64,000 bases of DNA, from NCBI RefSeq assembly GCF_009812055.1, contig NZ_WQNH01000014.1, forward strand, positions 25,075 through 89,074, given 5' to 3'. Position numbers and translations under genes: made by a program. Positions within the stretch are counted from its first letter, which is position 1. Every line of letters starts with the position of its first letter. Source of the stretch: Chelativorans xinjiangensis. GTDB taxonomy: Bacteria; Pseudomonadota; Alphaproteobacteria; Rhizobiales; Rhizobiaceae. This document shows positions 35,713 to 45,412 of the stretch, piece by piece. The notes beneath the pieces were generated by a model, which was given only the letters and a program-made list of their open reading frames with translations, was not told where the DNA came from and searched no databases.

Positions 35713-36657
35713 TCAGAGATTCGCTCTCATGCGAGGGTCGAGGGCGGCCGCGACCAGGTCGGCGATGAGGGTGGCGGTGACGAAAAGGATCGCCGCGGTC
35801 ATCACGCCGCCCTGAACGACCGGATAGTTGCGCGCCACCACCATGTCGTAGATCAGCTTGCCGATGCCCGGCCGGGAGAAGATGATCTCGGCGAACACCG
35901 CGCCCGAAAATGCGCTGCCGAAGCCCATGCCGAGAAGCGTCACCGTGGGCAGGATCGCCACGCGCAGCGCATAGCGGTAGACGACGACGCGCTCGGGCAG
36001 GCCGAAGGCCCGGGCCGAGCGGATATGCGTCTCGCCCAGCACCTCCAGCATCGAGGCGCGCACCATGCGCGCCAGATAGCCGACCCAGCCGAGCCCGACC
36101 GCGAAGGCGGGCAGCACCAGATGCCAGAGCTGGTCGCCCAGATCGCCCGCCTCGCCCGCGCCGATCACCGGGAACCAACGGAGGGTCACCGAGAAAATGA
36201 GCAAGGAATAGATCGAAACCACGAAGGAGGGGATGGTGATCGTGGCGATCGAGATCACACCCGTCAGCCTGTCGATCCAGGAATTGGGATGGGCCGCCGA
36301 GAAGCAGCCGAGCGGAATGCCGATGAGGATGGCCCACCCGAGCGAGGCGAAGGCGAGCGCGATCGTGTAGGGCAGCGCCTCGGCAACGATGCGGCTCACC
36401 GGCCGCTCCGAGAAGATATCCTCGCCCAGATTACCTTGCAGCGCGTTCCAGGCGAAGGAGAGAAAGCGTACATGGACCGGCTTGTCGAGCTGCATCTTCT
36501 CGATAAAGCGCGCCTCCATCTCCGGCGTGGCGTAGGGTCCGAGCGCCACAGCAGCCGGATCGCCCGGGATCAGATGAATCAGGCAGAACAGCGTGAAAAC
36601 GATCGCCGTGACGATCACCGCGGTCAGGCCGATGCGCTTTGCGGCGTAGAACAGCAA
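35713..36657 (-). CDS. ABC transporter permease, DppB-like (importer 2)
   Basis: 314 residues with the family start MLFYAAKRIGLTAVIVTAI, then LIHLIPGDPAAVALG, a periplasmic loop (LDKPVHVRFLSFAWNAL), five more hydrophobic segments, the EAA-type loop RSARAFGLPERVVVYRYALR and the end AALDPRMRANL. Inner-membrane half of importer 2. It starts 39 bp downstream of the SBP2 gene. By motif order it is a paralogue of the permease at 2413 but with different loops. Confidence 0.93.
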   Translation of the reverse strand: MLFYAAKRIGLTAVIVTAIVFTLFCLIHLIPGDPAAVALGPYATPEMEARFIEKMQLDKPVHVRFLSFAWNALQGNLGEDIFSERPVSRIVAEALPYTIALAFASLGWAILIGIPLGCFSAAHPNSWIDRLTGVISIATITIPSFVVSIYSLLIFSVTLRWFPVIGAGEAGDLGDQLWHLVLPAFAVGLGWVGYLARMVRASMLEVLGETHIRSARAFGLPERVVVYRYALRVAILPTVTLLGMGFGSAFSGAVFAEIIFSRPGIGKLIYDMVVARNYPVVQGGVMTAAILFVTATLIADLVAAALDPRMRANL

Positions 36658-36696
36658 CGGGTTTGCCCTCCATTGGCGGCGAGAACCGGTCCTCGT

Positions 36697-38244
36697 TCAA
36701 GCCTTCTTGAAGTAAGCGTATTCGAATTCACCGCCGGGAACGATAGAGGGCACGATCGCGGTGCGATGGATGAAGGACTCGGGGTCGTGCCATAGCCACA
36801 CATAAGCGCCGGTGTCTTCCATGATCTGCTGCATGCGCAGATACATTTCGGCTCTCTTCTCCGTGTCGGACTCCTTGGCCGCCGCCAGATAGAGTTCCTC
36901 GAACTCCGGATCCGTCCAGCGCTCCCAATTCCAGTTGCCAATCTGCTCCTTGACGAACCAGTTGACGTAGCCGGACGGATCGAGCCCGCCGCCGAAACGC
37001 GTGAGGTAGATCTGCAGGTCCTTCCACTCCTCGCCTTTTTTCTCGCGACCCTGATTCCAGTAAGTTCCGACCTCCAGGGGAATAATGTTCACCTTGATGC
37101 CGACCGCCGCGAGATTGGCCTGGAAGACCTGGGCGATGACCAGCCGCTCGGGAAGGTTCATGGTCTTCAGGTCCAGCTCGAGCCCGGAAACGCCGGCTTC
37201 CGCCAGAACGGCGCGCGCCTTCTCGGGATCGTAATCATAGCCCGACTTTTCGCGATGCCCCGCGAGGCCGGGCGGGATGATCCCGTTCGCCTTGATCACC
37301 GATCCCGAGAAGCCCGCCTGCAGGGCGGTGTCGACATCGATCGCGTGCTGGATGGCCTTGCGCACCCGAATGTCCGACAATTTCGGGTGCTCGGTATTCA
37401 TGCCGAGCCAGGCGTAGTTCAGATGCCCCGCATTGGCGATCGCCGAACCTGCCGGGAGCGCCTCCTCATAGCGAAGGAACCCCTCCGGCGAAATCTGTGT
37501 CACGTCCAGTTCACCCGCCTCGTAGGCAAGCTCGGCGGCCGTGATCTCGGCCACGAGAATCGCCTGAACCTCGTCGAAATCCGGCTTTTCCCCCGGCCAC
37601 TGCGGGTCCGGCACCAACGACATGCGTTGCTTTGGAATCCACTCCTTGACCATGTAGGGACCACAGGTCGCGGGCATCTCAACGGTATATTTGCCGCCGG
37701 CCGCCTCGACCGCCGCTCGGCTTACGACGCAGGCCATGCCATGCGCCAGGACGGTGAGCGTGAATGCCGGAAAGGGGTAGGCGAGAACGATGTTGCCGCT
37801 GTATTCGCCGGTCACCTCCACGCGGTCGAAAGCGGCCCACTTGTCCTTCCATTGCGAGTCCCCCTTGGCGCGCTCGAAGGAATACTTCACGTCCTCGGCG
37901 GTCAGTTCGCCGAAATCGCTCGACCAATTGAAGCCGGGTTTGAGCTTGAATGCTATCGTCGTATCGTCGACAATCTCGAAGGATTCGACATAGACGCTGG
38001 GCTCCCAGTCGTAGGCACCCCCAGTCGTCACCACGCGCGCCAGACGCGGCAGGGTGGCCGTCATCACCTCGCGCTCCTGCGTCGTCCCCATCGTCAGCGG
38101 GTCGAGGGACTCGATATCCGCCTTGTTGCGCGAGCGCAGGATCGTCCTGCCCTGGGCATATATCACCTCGCCGGTCAGGCAGCCGGCGGTCAACACCCCG
38201 GCGCCCAGCATCAGGTCGCGGCGTGAAATCCCTTCCTGCAACAT
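36697..38244 (-). CDS. Substrate-binding protein family 5, Tat-exported (SBP2)
   Basis: 515 residues from ATG 38244 with GGAGG upstream. The N-terminus ISRRDLMLGAGVLTAGC is a twin-arginine signal, and LTAGC could also act as a lipobox. The mature part shows SLDPLTMGTTQERE, FGELTAEDVKYSFERA, ELDVTQISPEGFLRYEE and the C-terminal block EDTGAYVWLWHDPESFIHR. Export by Tat suggests folding before export. SBP3 (47103) is a close homologue with the same block, while SBP1 is distant. It is first gene of the operon SBP2 - DppB - DppC - ATPase - PrpF-1, under the promoter and box at 38331-38358. Confidence 0.93.
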   Translation of the reverse strand: MLQEGISRRDLMLGAGVLTAGCLTGEVIYAQGRTILRSRNKADIESLDPLTMGTTQEREVMTATLPRLARVVTTGGAYDWEPSVYVESFEIVDDTTIAFKLKPGFNWSSDFGELTAEDVKYSFERAKGDSQWKDKWAAFDRVEVTGEYSGNIVLAYPFPAFTLTVLAHGMACVVSRAAVEAAGGKYTVEMPATCGPYMVKEWIPKQRMSLVPDPQWPGEKPDFDEVQAILVAEITAAELAYEAGELDVTQISPEGFLRYEEALPAGSAIANAGHLNYAWLGMNTEHPKLSDIRVRKAIQHAIDVDTALQAGFSGSVIKANGIIPPGLAGHREKSGYDYDPEKARAVLAEAGVSGLELDLKTMNLPERLVIAQVFQANLAAVGIKVNIIPLEVGTYWNQGREKKGEEWKDLQIYLTRFGGGLDPSGYVNWFVKEQIGNWNWERWTDPEFEELYLAAAKESDTEKRAEMYLRMQQIMEDTGAYVWLWHDPESFIHRTAIVPSIVPGGEFEYAYFKKA

Positions 38245-38633
38245 GATTACCTCCGCTTTCAGCGCTGGCAGGTCGCTCCCTCTTCGAGATGGCCCTGATG
38301 CGCCACTATCAACGTTCCACTCCAAAGATAATTGTATACCGGATACATTCTTTTTCAAGCTGAAATTTGCGGGAGGATTAGGCGAGACGAGGCTCTGTGA
38401 GAGCGAAGATCGGCCTCCGTGACGCATTCCTCGACAAGGATCGCGCCAGGGGGCGGGGTGAGAGAAGCCATCCGGCTGGATGGGCCCGGCGCATCCCGCG
38501 CCGGGGCGGCCAGCGCGGCCAGGCTCGACCGCGAATTCCGCTGTCGGCGTCTTGCTGCAGAAAAACGACCGGGATCGCGGGCATCGGCCTGTGGAAATAT
38601 TTATCCCGGAAGGACGGGCGCGGCTGATGACGC
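38245..38633. other. Intergenic region upstream of importer 2
   Basis: 389 bp between the SBP2 start and the hydrolase-1 stop. It holds the promoter/box at 38331-38358. The part 38360-38633 shows no gene I can support and no convincing terminator. Confidence 0.5.
38331..38358 (-). promoter_or_regulatory. Promoter of importer 2 with embedded operator-like box
   Basis: On the minus strand a -35 TTGAAA (38353-38358) and a -10 TACAAT (38331-38336) are 16 bp apart. The box (plus strand GTATAC-C-GGATAC, 38334-38346) covers the -10 and spacer, where a bound regulator would block RNA polymerase. It ends about 87 bp before the SBP2 start. Confidence 0.6.
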
Positions 38634-40664
38634 TCAGATACCGTCCCGTGGGATCTTTTCCAGCCAGCTTCTAGCGAAGACAGGATGGCCGCTCTCATAG
38701 GCCTGCTGGTGCGCCTCCACCGCGAAGTGCTCCGCATCGGCCGTCACTGTACAGGACATCTCCACCCGGAGGTCGAGCTGCCCGGCGCGGAAATAGACCA
38801 TCTCGGCCTCGAACTCGGCCGTCGCCGTCAGCGGATCGTCGTCAACGATCGACCGCCGCTCCCGCCAGCGGCGGCCGAACTTCCAGCCGAACCGGTCGAT
38901 GCGCTTGCGGCCGAAATCCTTTTCGTTCGTGACGGTCACGCGGCCCGTGGCGTGGTCATGCGTGATCGTCGTGGTCTTCGGGCTGACGGGGCGAATGGCC
39001 GTCGCGGCAAGCGGCGCGCTCCCCTCGGGCTCGGGAAACGCCGGCAGATCCGCATCCTCTCTGCGGTCGGGCCGGATCGGCAGGAAGAGCCGACTGGCGC
39101 CGGCGTGAAGCATCAGCGAGATCGGTTCGGGCGAGGGCCATACATTCGGCCAGAACGATGTGGAGACCGCGATACGGATGCGGTGGCCAGCCGCGAACTT
39201 GTGCGCGACCTCGTGCAGCCTCACCGTCACCCGCCGCCGCTCGCCGGGCGTGACTGGCGTCACGGTCTCGTGCGTCGCATCGTGGGTAAGGTTGTGGAGG
39301 CCGAAGGCGACGCGCGTCGACGACCCGTCGGGCGCGACATCGCACAGGCGCACGCAGACGAAGGCTTTTGGACGATCCACGGCGAGATCGAGCACCACCT
39401 CGGGAGCGCCGAGCACGGCGGTCGGCTGTTCGAGCGGCGTGCCGTCGAAGGAGATGGAGCGCGCATCGTCGATCCTCTGGTCGGCAGGATCTTCCGCCGC
39501 CGCGTCCATGTCGCCGTGATTGTACCAGACAGGGCTTGCAATCCCGACGCTCTGCGGACATCGCACGGTCAGCGGCGTTTCGGGGCCACCCTCGGCCCCG
39601 ATTCCGTCGGCATTGAGCGCAAGTTCCCGCCTCTCGATGCGCGGCGACGGCCAGACTTCCTCCGCGATCCACTCGCCCGGGCGCTCCCGGTGCCGCGTCC
39701 TCGGTGGCACGCTGTGCTGCATCCACACACGGTAAGCCGGCTCGTCCATGATGCCGGTGTCGGCGCCCTTCAGCCAGTGGTCCCACCAGCGCAGGCATTC
39801 CTGAAGGAACCCGATCTGCGGCCCGGGCTCGGCCTGGTGCGCGTAGTTGTGGCCCCACGGCCCAACCAGGCCCTTGCGCGGCGCCTTCAGGTGCTCGACT
39901 ACGGAGGCGACGGTGCTCGGATAGATGTCGGCCCAGCCACCCACCGCGTAGACCGGGCACTCGATGGCGGCATAGTCCTCGCACACGGACCCGTGCTTCC
40001 AATAGGCGTCGCGGCGCTGGTGTCGGAGCCAGTCGATCACCCAGGGCTGGTTCGCCTCCAGCCGCTCCAGCCACATCTCGCGCCATTTTTCGCCCACGAC
40101 GTCGGGGTCCGGCGGGCGGGCGTTGTGGCCGAACATCTGAAAAGCCCAATAGAGGTTGTGAGTGAGCAGGCAGCCGCCCTTGTAGTGGATATCCTCGGTG
40201 TAGCGGTCGACCACGGAATAGACCGTGATGATGCATCTGAGCGCCGGCGGCCGCCGGGCTGCGACCTGCAGTCCGTTGAAGCCGCCCCAACTCTTGCCGA
40301 TCATGCCCACCTTGCCCGTGCACCAGGGCTGTGCCGCGATCCAGGCGATCACCTCCAGCCCGTCGTCCTGCTCCTGCTTTAGATATTCGTCGTGCAGGAT
40401 GCCCTCGGAATCGCCGCTGCCGCGCATGTCGACCCGGATCGCGCAATAGCCGTGACCGGCGAAATAGGGGTGCATCGTCTCGTCGCGGCCGGCCGTCTGG
40501 TCGCGCTTGCGGTAGGGGATGTATTCGAGGATCGCCGGCACCGGATTGTCCAGAGCGCCCTCCGGCAGCCAGTAGCGCGTGGCGAGCCGCGTTCCGTCCG
40601 ACATCGGTATCCACTCGTTCTCGACTTCCCGGACTCGGTGGGGAAATGTCAATCTCACGCGCAT
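38634..40664 (-). CDS. CocE/NonD family alpha/beta hydrolase, copy 1
   Basis: 676 residues from ATG 40664 (GGAGAGGAG before it). Family S15-like serine hydrolases cleave esters or acyl-Xaa bonds, as in cocaine esterase and X-Pro dipeptidyl peptidase. The N-terminal alpha/beta domain has S125 in GKSWGGF, D246 in GGWADIYPS and H272 in GPWGHNYAHQ. The C-terminal jelly-roll domain (about 400-676) contains RLCDVAPDGSSTRV and VSTSFWPNVWPSPEP. No signal peptide, so cytoplasmic. The divergent neighbour is a paralogue of exactly the same length. They share the promoter region with the box at 40802. Confidence 0.92.
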   Translation of the reverse strand: MRVRLTFPHRVREVENEWIPMSDGTRLATRYWLPEGALDNPVPAILEYIPYRKRDQTAGRDETMHPYFAGHGYCAIRVDMRGSGDSEGILHDEYLKQEQDDGLEVIAWIAAQPWCTGKVGMIGKSWGGFNGLQVAARRPPALRCIITVYSVVDRYTEDIHYKGGCLLTHNLYWAFQMFGHNARPPDPDVVGEKWREMWLERLEANQPWVIDWLRHQRRDAYWKHGSVCEDYAAIECPVYAVGGWADIYPSTVASVVEHLKAPRKGLVGPWGHNYAHQAEPGPQIGFLQECLRWWDHWLKGADTGIMDEPAYRVWMQHSVPPRTRHRERPGEWIAEEVWPSPRIERRELALNADGIGAEGGPETPLTVRCPQSVGIASPVWYNHGDMDAAAEDPADQRIDDARSISFDGTPLEQPTAVLGAPEVVLDLAVDRPKAFVCVRLCDVAPDGSSTRVAFGLHNLTHDATHETVTPVTPGERRRVTVRLHEVAHKFAAGHRIRIAVSTSFWPNVWPSPEPISLMLHAGASRLFLPIRPDRREDADLPAFPEPEGSAPLAATAIRPVSPKTTTITHDHATGRVTVTNEKDFGRKRIDRFGWKFGRRWRERRSIVDDDPLTATAEFEAEMVYFRAGQLDLRVEMSCTVTADAEHFAVEAHQQAYESGHPVFARSWLEKIPRDGI

Positions 40665-40801
40665 TGGCCACTCCTCTCCTACATTCCTGCCTTCATCCGT
40701 CCCGCCATGATCCCTTGGGCCATCCGCCCTCTCTTCTAGCCTTTCGAACCCGAATGACGCGAGGGATCCTCCGCCGGCTTGCAATTGGTTCTAGCATTGA
40801 T

Positions 40802-40814
40802 GTATACGGTATTC
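40802..40814. promoter_or_regulatory. Operator-like box GTATAC-G-GTATTC
   Basis: Box in the 251-bp divergent region of the two hydrolase genes. On the minus strand a weak promoter TTGAAT - 17 bp - TAGAAC surrounds it, so it would sit in the spacer of the copy 1 promoter. Confidence 0.6.
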
Positions 40815-40915
40815 AAGAACGACTCCGGCGATTTCCGGAGGGGGGCCTGCCGTTCGGCGGGACGGAGGCATGGTGCCGGAACGACGAGAGCCTTTGGGAG
40901 AGAGGAGGGGAGTGG

Positions 40916-42946
40916 ATGAAGACGAGGACCGAATTTCCGCATCGCGCCCGTGAAGTGGAGCACGCGTGGGTACCGCTCTCGGATGGCACCAAGCTCTCGG
41001 CACGCTATTGGCTTCCGGAGGATGCCGCCGAGAATCCGGTTCCCGCCATCCTCGAATATTATCCCTATCGCAAGCGCGACCACACGCGCGTGCGCGACGA
41101 GACGATGCACCCCTATTTTGCCGGCCACGGCTATTGCGCGTTCCGCGTAGACCTGCGTGGCAGCGGAGAGTCCGACGGCATCCTCCACGACGAGTATCTC
41201 GCCCAGGAGCAGGACGACGCGCTGGAGGTGATCGCCTGGATCGCGGCGCAACCCTGGTGCTCCGGCAAGGTCGGCATGATCGGCAAGAGCTGGGCCGGCT
41301 TCAACACGCTGCAGATCGCCGCCCGCGCTCCGCAAGCGCTCGCCTGCATCGTCACCGTCTATTCGACGGACGACCGCTATGCGGACGACGTGCACTACAT
41401 GGGTGGCTGTCTGCTGACCCACAATGTCGACTGGGGCTTCCGCATGTTCTGCCGCAACGGCCAGCCGCCGGATCCCGATCTGGTCGGGCCGCGCTGGAAG
41501 GAGATGTGGCTCGCGCGGCTCGAGGAAAACCGCCCATGGCTCACCCGGTGGCTCGAGCACCCGCGCCGCGACGCCTATTGGAAGCACGGATCCGTGTGTG
41601 AGGATTTTGCGGCGATCAAGTGTCCGGTCTATGCCGTCGGCGGCTGGGGAGACGGATACTCCAATGCCGTGCCGCGACTGCTCGCCGGCCTCCAGGTGCC
41701 GTGCAAAGGGCTGATCGGTCCCTGGGGTCACCAATATGCGCACCGGGCGAGCCCCGGTCCGCGCATCGGCTTCCTGCAGGAATGCCTGCGCTGGTGGGAC
41801 CACTGGCTGAAGGGCATCGACACCGGCATCATGGAGGAGCCGGCCTATCGCGTCTGGATGCAGGACACGGTGGAGCCCTCCTCGGTCCAGGAGGAACTGC
41901 CCGGCCGCTGGGTGGCGGAGGACCGCTGGCCCTCGCCGCGCATCGAGACGCGGGAATTCGCGATCAATCCGGACGGGCCGGGGGACACCGCCAAGGCCGA
42001 GGCGGCTTTTACTCTCGAGCCATGCCAGACGGTGGGCCAGGCCAGCCCCTTTTGGATGAACAAGGGCACGAGCGACGGAGCGCCGGAGGACCCGGAGGAC
42101 CAGCGGGTGGACGATGCCCGCTCGTTCTCCTTCGATACGCCACCGCTTAAGGAGGACCTGGAGATCCTCGGAGCGCCGGTCGTCGTCCTGGAGGTCTCCG
42201 TCGACCGGCCCGTCGCCTTCGTCTGCGTGCGCCTGTGCGACGTCGCGCCGGGCGGCGCGTCGACCCGCATAAGCTACGGTCTCCTCAACCTCACCCATGA
42301 CGCGACGCATGAAAGGGTCGAGCCGGTGACCCCCGGCGAACGGAAGCGCATCCAGGTCAGGCTCAACGATGCCGCCTACCGCTTCCCCGCCGGACACCGC
42401 ATCCGTGTCGCCTGCTCGACATCGTTCTGGCCCCTGGTCTGGCCGTCGCCCTCTCCGGTCACGCTGACGGTCCACACGGGCGCGAGCCAGCTACGACTGC
42501 CCGTCCGCCCGCCGCGATCGGAGGATGCGGATTTGAGGTCGTTCGCGCCGGCCGAGCAATCGCCGGCATTGCCGACCACGGAGCTGCGCCCTCCCGCCGG
42601 CCGGACGGCCACGGTCCTGCGCGATCTCGGCCAGGGCCGCATCACGGTGCATGACGTCAGGGACACAGGTAGGGTCCGTATCGACGCGAGCGGCTGGGAA
42701 TACAGTTCCATCGTCGAAACCGAGCGGTCGATCGTCGAAGGCGATCCGCTGTCGGCGCGTGTATGGATGCGCTGCGAGTTGGCCTTCGGTCGTCACGGCG
42801 ACCTCGACCTGTGCATCGAGGGGTCCACGGCGATGACCTCAACGGAGGACCATTTCCATCTCGAAACGCGCATGAGCGCCTATGAAAACGGACGGCCTGT
42901 CTTTGCCAGGAGCTGGCTCGACAAGATCCCGCGCGACGGGATCTGA
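40916..42946 (+). CDS. CocE/NonD family alpha/beta hydrolase, copy 2
   Basis: 676 residues from ATG 40916 (GAGGAGGGG upstream). Ungapped against copy 1 at least through the nucleophile: S125 in GKSWAGF, D246 in GGWGDGYSN and H272 in GPWGHQYAHR, with the same closing block RSWL(D)KIPRDGI. The C-terminal jelly-roll is more divergent than the catalytic half, which suggests different acyl or leaving-group preference. The pair arose by duplication with inversion. The neighbouring nitrilase gene converges 9 bp away. Confidence 0.92.
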   Translation: MKTRTEFPHRAREVEHAWVPLSDGTKLSARYWLPEDAAENPVPAILEYYPYRKRDHTRVRDETMHPYFAGHGYCAFRVDLRGSGESDGILHDEYLAQEQDDALEVIAWIAAQPWCSGKVGMIGKSWAGFNTLQIAARAPQALACIVTVYSTDDRYADDVHYMGGCLLTHNVDWGFRMFCRNGQPPDPDLVGPRWKEMWLARLEENRPWLTRWLEHPRRDAYWKHGSVCEDFAAIKCPVYAVGGWGDGYSNAVPRLLAGLQVPCKGLIGPWGHQYAHRASPGPRIGFLQECLRWWDHWLKGIDTGIMEEPAYRVWMQDTVEPSSVQEELPGRWVAEDRWPSPRIETREFAINPDGPGDTAKAEAAFTLEPCQTVGQASPFWMNKGTSDGAPEDPEDQRVDDARSFSFDTPPLKEDLEILGAPVVVLEVSVDRPVAFVCVRLCDVAPGGASTRISYGLLNLTHDATHERVEPVTPGERKRIQVRLNDAAYRFPAGHRIRVACSTSFWPLVWPSPSPVTLTVHTGASQLRLPVRPPRSEDADLRSFAPAEQSPALPTTELRPPAGRTATVLRDLGQGRITVHDVRDTGRVRIDASGWEYSSIVETERSIVEGDPLSARVWMRCELAFGRHGDLDLCIEGSTAMTSTEDHFHLETRMSAYENGRPVFARSWLDKIPRDGI

Positions 42947-42955
42947 AGCCGCCTC

Positions 42956-43837
42956 TCAACCCAAGCTGCGCCTGTCTTCCAGATAAGCTATGCGCTCCCG
43001 CGCCTCGCGGATCGCCGCCCGGTCCAGCGTGGCCGTCAGCATGGTCTCCCGGGCGTCCTCCGCCCGCGCGAGGTCGGTGCCGTGCGGCGAGGCGATGCAG
43101 CTCTTTCCCAGGAAGGGACGGCCGTCGAGATGCGCCCCACCATAGTTGGCGTAGGCGACAAACAGCCCGTTCTCGAAGGCGCGCGCCGGCACCACGCGCT
43201 CGGAAATGACGCTCCAGCGGTCGCCGACGCCGGTGGGCGCGACGACGAGGTCGGCACCCGCCAGCGCATAGCCGCGAACAGTCTCCGGAAACTCGAAATC
43301 ATAGCAGATCAGCATCCCGACACGCCAACCTTCCAGATCGAACAGGACAAGCTCCTCGCCGGGCGTGAAATTCGCGCGCTCAAAGGCGTTGCACTGGTGC
43401 AGCTTGCGGAAGTTCGCCAAGACGTCGCCCTTTTTATCAAAGCAGATCGCGGAATTGTGGAACCGGCCGGCCGCCTCCTCGGGATAGCCATAGGCGACCG
43501 CCGTGCCCCATTTCCTTGCAAGCCCTGCGACCGCCCGGGCGAACGGCCCGTCGCTCGGCTGGGCGAGTTCGGGCAGGCGTTCGCCGATATCGTAACCAGA
43601 CAGGAACAGTTCCGGGCAAACAAGCAGGTCGGCCGTGCCGCCGGTCTCGCGCAAAAGCGCATCCAGCCGCTCGAGCCGAGCATCGGCGCCAAGATCGTTC
43701 GAAGCCATCTGGAAAAGAGCGAGGCGCAGCGGCCGGTCGGGCGCGCGATTGGAAAACGCTGCGGCGTTTCGGGAAACGCGGCTCGGAATCCGGCGCCGCT
43801 CACCGTCATGAGAGTAGAAGCTCATCGATCCGCCCAT
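42956..43837 (-). CDS. Carbon-nitrogen hydrolase (nitrilase superfamily amidase)
   Basis: 293 residues. The catalytic triad is visible: E76 in PELFLSGY, K145 in NFRKLHQ and C178 in LICYDFEFPE. Together with the ANFTPGEE segment this fits an aliphatic amidase or N-carbamoyl/omega-amidase rather than a true nitrilase. The start is uncertain (ATG 43837 or 43825), because the 35 residues before the usual RPLRLALFQM start look poorly structured. It follows the two aminotransferase-fold genes in the same direction, so the substrate amide may come from, or feed, those enzymes. Confidence 0.88.
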   Translation of the reverse strand: MGGSMSFYSHDGERRRIPSRVSRNAAAFSNRAPDRPLRLALFQMASNDLGADARLERLDALLRETGGTADLLVCPELFLSGYDIGERLPELAQPSDGPFARAVAGLARKWGTAVAYGYPEEAAGRFHNSAICFDKKGDVLANFRKLHQCNAFERANFTPGEELVLFDLEGWRVGMLICYDFEFPETVRGYALAGADLVVAPTGVGDRWSVISERVVPARAFENGLFVAYANYGGAHLDGRPFLGKSCIASPHGTDLARAEDARETMLTATLDRAAIREARERIAYLEDRRSLG

Positions 43838-43878
43838 CCGGGTCCCTTCCCAGCTCGTCCGTTCTTCATCGGCGAATT

Positions 43879-45144
43879 CTAGCTCGGCATCGCCTTGTCA
43901 CGATATGTCTTGATCAGGCCGAGCACGCGATCGATGTCGTCACCGTTGTTGTAGAGGTGCATGGAGAAGCGGAGCATGCCCCGCCTGGTCGTCAGCCCGA
44001 CCTGCCGGTCTTTCAGGAAGCGGTAGAGCTCTCGCAGCGCCGGATCGGTTTCGTCATCGCGCATCGTCTCGCTGAAGCGACCGACCGTCACGATGTGCGA
44101 CAGACTAGATGCCCGCGGCATGGCGCCGTCCGCGCAGACCGGAAGAGCGAGTTGCCGCACGCCTTCGGTCAGCCGTAGCGCCAGGTCGCGGAGATAGGTT
44201 TCTATTTCACGGGTGCCGATCTCCAGCAGGAGGTCGAGAGACGGTTCCAGCGCGAAGATCGCCGGATAGTTGTAGTTTCCGATGTCGAACCGCCGCGCGC
44301 CGGGCATGTGCATGTAGCCGCGCCCATGGGCGTGGTCGCTTTCGTGGCTCCCCATAGAGGCCTCATGGGTCTCGCTTCCCAAATCGACACTGAAGCGCGC
44401 GAGTGCCGCCGGCCTCAGCTTCTCCGCCCATTCGCGTCGGCAATAGAGGAAGCCGAGACCATAGAGCCCAAGCAGCCCCTTCTGGGTCGATGCAGCGAGC
44501 CCGTCCACCTGCATCCTGCGCACGTCGATATCGCTGGTGCCGACCCACTGTGCGCCGTCGGCCAGGAGGAAAATTCCCCTTTCGCGGCAGACCTTGCCCA
44601 GGGCCGACACGTCGACGGCAAGCCCGGGCGCGAATGTCACAGGGGAGACGGTCACCAGCCTGGTGCGTTCGTCGATCGCTTTGATCATGGCGTCAAGGTC
44701 GATCGCGCCGCTGCTGTCGGCCACGGCGCGCACTTCGATGCCGCAGCGCTTCTCCAGATTGAGCCAGGGAAAGACATTGTTCGGGTGTTCGAGGCTCATG
44801 CACAGGACGACATTGTCGCCGGCCCGCCAATCCATCGCGGCGGCGATGATGTTCAGCCCGTCCGAGACGTTCTTGGTGAAGGCGACCTCGTCCGGCTCGG
44901 CCTTGATCAGCCGGGCGATCTTTCCGCGGCAGCTTTCGACCTTCTCGAAGCACTCCTGCTTGTCCAAGAGACCGTCGCGCAGGATGTCGAGGTGCCTTTC
45001 GATCGCCATACGGGTGTCAATGGAGAGCAGGCCGCGCGCCGCTACGTCCAGATATGTTCCGTCCAAGGTCCCGGGAAATCGTCCTCGCACGCGCTCGAAG
45101 ATGTCACGGCGCTCGGGGGCGGTCGATGGTTCGCTTTGCAGCAT
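43879..45144 (-). CDS. Class V aminotransferase-fold PLP enzyme, copy 1 (isopenicillin-N-epimerase/cysteine-desulfurase-like)
   Basis: 421 residues from ATG 45144. PLP residues: K222 in ASTQKGLLGLYG, D196 in LLADGAQWVG, and the TKNVSDGLNIIA loop for the phosphate. The class contains desulfurases, kynureninase, epimerases and aminotransferases; reaction not fixed. No desulfurase-type catalytic Cys loop is apparent. A second copy lies upstream in tandem (45413-46693). It has its own box at 45267. A 130-bp stretch is identical between the two genes. Confidence 0.9.
   Translation of the reverse strand: MLQSEPSTAPERRDIFERVRGRFPGTLDGTYLDVAARGLLSIDTRMAIERHLDILRDGLLDKQECFEKVESCRGKIARLIKAEPDEVAFTKNVSDGLNIIAAAMDWRAGDNVVLCMSLEHPNNVFPWLNLEKRCGIEVRAVADSSGAIDLDAMIKAIDERTRLVTVSPVTFAPGLAVDVSALGKVCRERGIFLLADGAQWVGTSDIDVRRMQVDGLAASTQKGLLGLYGLGFLYCRREWAEKLRPAALARFSVDLGSETHEASMGSHESDHAHGRGYMHMPGARRFDIGNYNYPAIFALEPSLDLLLEIGTREIETYLRDLALRLTEGVRQLALPVCADGAMPRASSLSHIVTVGRFSETMRDDETDPALRELYRFLKDRQVGLTTRRGMLRFSMHLYNNGDDIDRVLGLIKTYRDKAMPS
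44812..44941. repeat. 130-bp perfect repeat between the tandem aminotransferase genes (copy 2 at 46361-46490)
   Basis: The two 130-bp segments are the same base for base, while DNA on both sides carries many differences, including third-codon changes. Ancestral tandem duplication followed by local gene conversion explains this best. Confidence 0.85.
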
Positions 45145-45266
45145 GGTTGCCTCGTGTTGCCGGGCCGCGCCCTCTCCTTCCGCTCTGTCGCCGCAATTGT
45201 CGGCGGAGAGGGCCATATCGACCGGGTTCTGCAGCGATCCGGCCAGCATCGCTCTACCTCAATGTG

Positions 45267-45279
45267 GAATACAGTATAC
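45267..45279. promoter_or_regulatory. Operator-like box GAATAC-A-GTATAC
   Basis: Box 123 bp upstream of aminotransferase copy 1, in the 268-bp gap between the two copies. On the minus strand it includes TATACT, a good -10 hexamer, so the box likely covers a promoter. Confidence 0.65.
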
Positions 45280-45412
45280 ACATTTAACGAATGTTCGGCG
45301 TCCGGTCAATCCGCAATCTCGGTCTTCCATTTTTCGCAGAGCCCGACAGCTCCGGGTGGACGATGAGACCGGCTCTTGAGAACCGTATCGATTTGCTCGT
45401 CCAAGGTTCTTC